A stretch of DNA of 64,000 nucleotides from Kryptolebias marmoratus (taxonomy: Eukaryota > Chordata > Actinopteri > Cyprinodontiformes > Rivulidae). A program made the translations under genes and the position numbers. The notes beneath the pieces were generated by a model, which was given only the letters and a program-made list of their open reading frames with translations, ran no database searches and was not told where the DNA came from. This document shows positions 62,437 through 64,000 of this stretch, piece after piece; position 1 is the first letter of the stretch; the number at the start of each line of letters is the position of its first letter. The stretch lies in contig NC_051436.1 of the NCBI RefSeq assembly GCF_001649575.2, positions 7,726,275 through 7,790,274 on the forward strand, given 5' to 3'.

Positions 62437-63870
62437 GTAAGGAAACACTTTTGGGGCTGATTTCTTCAGCTACTTGTTGCAGATCAGGTTGTTGGGCAGC
62501 TGACTGAATTTAACTCGTTAAAAATGTGTCTTTAGCCATTTCCTTGTTTCAAGAATCAAATCTAATAAAATATGTCTTTTTATTGGTTAAAAATGTAATA
62601 ACTTCTTAGAAGTTTCACTACTTTTAAGATGCTCACTGTAAATATGAGTTTGAGAAGGATTAAGCTAGGAAACATTTCATGCATTCTAAAGATTTTTAAT
62701 CCGTCAGCTACCAAACTGAACTCAGCCTCTACAAGTAATTTTAATTTGATTAAATTTTGTCTCCCTGAGTCACCTGACTTTGCTGCCTATTACCTCAGCA
62801 GTTAAAATGACTCATGCATTACACACACGACCAAGTACTAGGATTTAACATCCTGCTTTTTAATGCTCCCATTATTTCAGCCTCACATTTTAACTTCTGT
62901 CCATTCTTCATGTGGTCTCCAGCTCCACTCGATGGCTGCTTATTTAAACAAAATTGATTTGTTTGAGAACGTTTGCATCATCTGTGGGTTGGATAACTTG
63001 TTTATTCAGATCAGAGTCAGACAGCTGAGGACCAAATGTCATTCTGCAGCAGCTGGAACCATGAAAACCTAAAAACGAGCACAAAGCTGACACAGTTTCT
63101 CTAGTTTGTCCAATTCTATTTAGCCTTTTTCATTTGAAGCAGTGTGCAGTGCACTCAGGGATATTTTTAATTTAAGGGATTAAAAGTTTGGACAAAGTTA
63201 CTGTGCATAAAGTTGTTGGTTTATTCCTGCTTCTTTAAACTGCAGTAACTGTGAAAATGCTTTTGCTTCATGAAGAGTTTTTTTTAGTTTTGTTTTAGTG
63301 TCTTCTTTCCCCTCTGTGTAGCTTAGCAGGGAGCAATAACTGAAGCAGCGCCCACTGGAGATTTGTCGAGGTGCCACACTGAATCTTCCTCACCAACGTG
63401 TGAATCTAATATTTAGTATTTGGGTCTCTCCACTCCTGAAGACCACCTGTTATTTACAAGATCTGCTTTCTGTTCGGGCTGCCAAGCTGTTTGCCTTATG
63501 GCTGGGCTTTCAGAGGCGAGAGGCACACCAACCTCCTCCAAACAAAACTCTGTGCTACTTGTTTTAAAATGAAACCTTTTTTGTTTCTATATATTTATTG
63601 ACTTTTCAGTGCTTACACTCAAAAGAAAACCTTAAAAAATTATATCTGGGGAAAGTAAGCTTTCAAGACAAGTTTGTTACGTTTTGATATTAGATTTTTC
63701 AAATTTAACTCCATTATTTCAAAATCACTTTTTGATTAACTCAGTTTTTTCGAAAAGATTTGTCTTTCTAAGAGGAAGATGTTTGTTTATTGATATGTTG
63801 ATGAGGGTTTCTCAAAGTATAAAGCGATGGTGTGCGCTATAACATGCCTGCCTTTTTGTTTTTAAAGCAA
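62437..63870. other. Intron after exon C, nothing recognised
   Basis: No further KChIP exon was recognised before the right edge. No RNA gene or element was seen. Confidence 0.45.
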
Positions 63871-63874
63871 ATTA

Positions 63875-64000
63875 CAATATTGTAATTATATTTGAGTCCA
63901 TAATTATACCTGAGATGATACAATACAAAAGATACAGCGTGATACAATATAATATTGTACAATACAGATCAATACAGCACACTGGGATACAATACAATAT
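63875..64000. repeat. Start of a GATACAATAC-type degenerate array
   Basis: GATACAATAC-like units recur at 63917, 63931, 63941 and 63986, mixed with AATATTGTAC palindromic pieces. The array continues past the window. Confidence 0.7.

Larger units (their letters stand above)
6605..64000 (+). other. kcnip1: 5' portion of a Kv channel-interacting protein gene with three alternative first exons
   Basis: The span from the first recognised start codon to the right edge belongs to one KCNIP-family gene. KChIPs are neuronal-calcium-sensor-type EF-hand proteins that bind the N-terminus of Kv4 channels and set their trafficking and inactivation. Three coding first exons (6605, 52398, 62337) lie on the same strand, and each ends one base into a codon (…G|GT), so each could splice to the same downstream acceptor, where family knowledge predicts an exon opening with AC to complete an Asp codon. 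The common EF-hand exons are not in the window and should lie beyond 64000. The symbol is uncertain: exon B argues for kcnip1, exon C is the start best known from KCNIP4, and exon A resembles both. Membership in the family is much surer than the paralogue. Confidence 0.85.

Noticed and set aside
1..64000. CRISPR arrays, operons, rRNA or tRNA genes
   Set aside because: No regular direct-repeat/spacer pattern and no true tRNA fold beyond the SINE-borne boxes; the DNA is a vertebrate intron.

Overview
The window looks like teleost fish nuclear DNA: AT-rich, with single short exons separated by tens of kb, many fish-type interspersed repeats (Tc1-like transposons, LINE relics, tRNA-derived SINEs, a palindromic MITE), long microsatellites, and one assembly gap (32004-32946). 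There is no bacterial or viral gene organisation. Almost every open reading frame is chance noise in intronic DNA.

The one gene supported is the 5' part of a Kv channel-interacting protein gene (KChIP/KCNIP family, best guess kcnip1) on the + strand. It is represented by three separate first coding exons, each with its own ATG, and each ending in the same splice phase (one base, G, before a GT donor). Exon A (6605-6689) encodes a Cys/Arg/Lys-rich amphipathic start. Exon B (52398-52455) encodes a start like the canonical KChIP1 MGAVM... N-terminus and has a TATA box about 190 bp upstream. Exon C (62337-62436, possibly from 62328) encodes a hydrophobic segment almost identical to the KIS (transmembrane, inactivation-suppressing) N-terminus known from KChIP4a/2x/3x. 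The shared EF-hand exons must lie to the right of 64000 and are not seen. The layout implies at least three promoters choosing among a soluble/acyl-type, an amphipathic and a membrane-spanning N-terminus for the same Kv4-channel subunit.

Layout: 1-6000 is upstream flank, with a truncated LINE reverse transcriptase, microsatellites, copies of a dispersed repeat and a possible THAP-like relic. 6000-6700 is promoter and exon A. 6.7-52 kb is a very long intron with SINEs (12.4 and 17.6 kb), fish repeats (14.3, 31.8, 40.8 and 48.0 kb), two unrelated Tc1-like relics (30.5 and 40.1 kb), an antisense LINE RT relic (36.1-37.3 kb), a MITE (37.8 kb), the gap, and an isolated coding-like patch on the minus strand at 19.6 kb. 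51.9-52.46 kb is promoter and exon B. 52.5-62 kb is intron with an antisense Tc1-like relic (53.4-54.0 kb), a fish repeat at 55.0 kb, three copies of the palindrome-ended repeat and a tetranucleotide array (61.4-61.7 kb). 62.0-62.44 kb is exon C with three minimal upstream ORFs. The window ends in the beginning of a GATACAATAC-type array.

The most interesting points are the co-occurrence of KChIP1-type and KChIP4-type first exons in one locus, the apparent loss of the myristoylation pattern in exon B, the micro-uORFs before exon C, the orphan coding patch at 19.6 kb, and the abundant dispersed repeat with a palindromic end. Protein family calls rest on memory of the families, not on searches.
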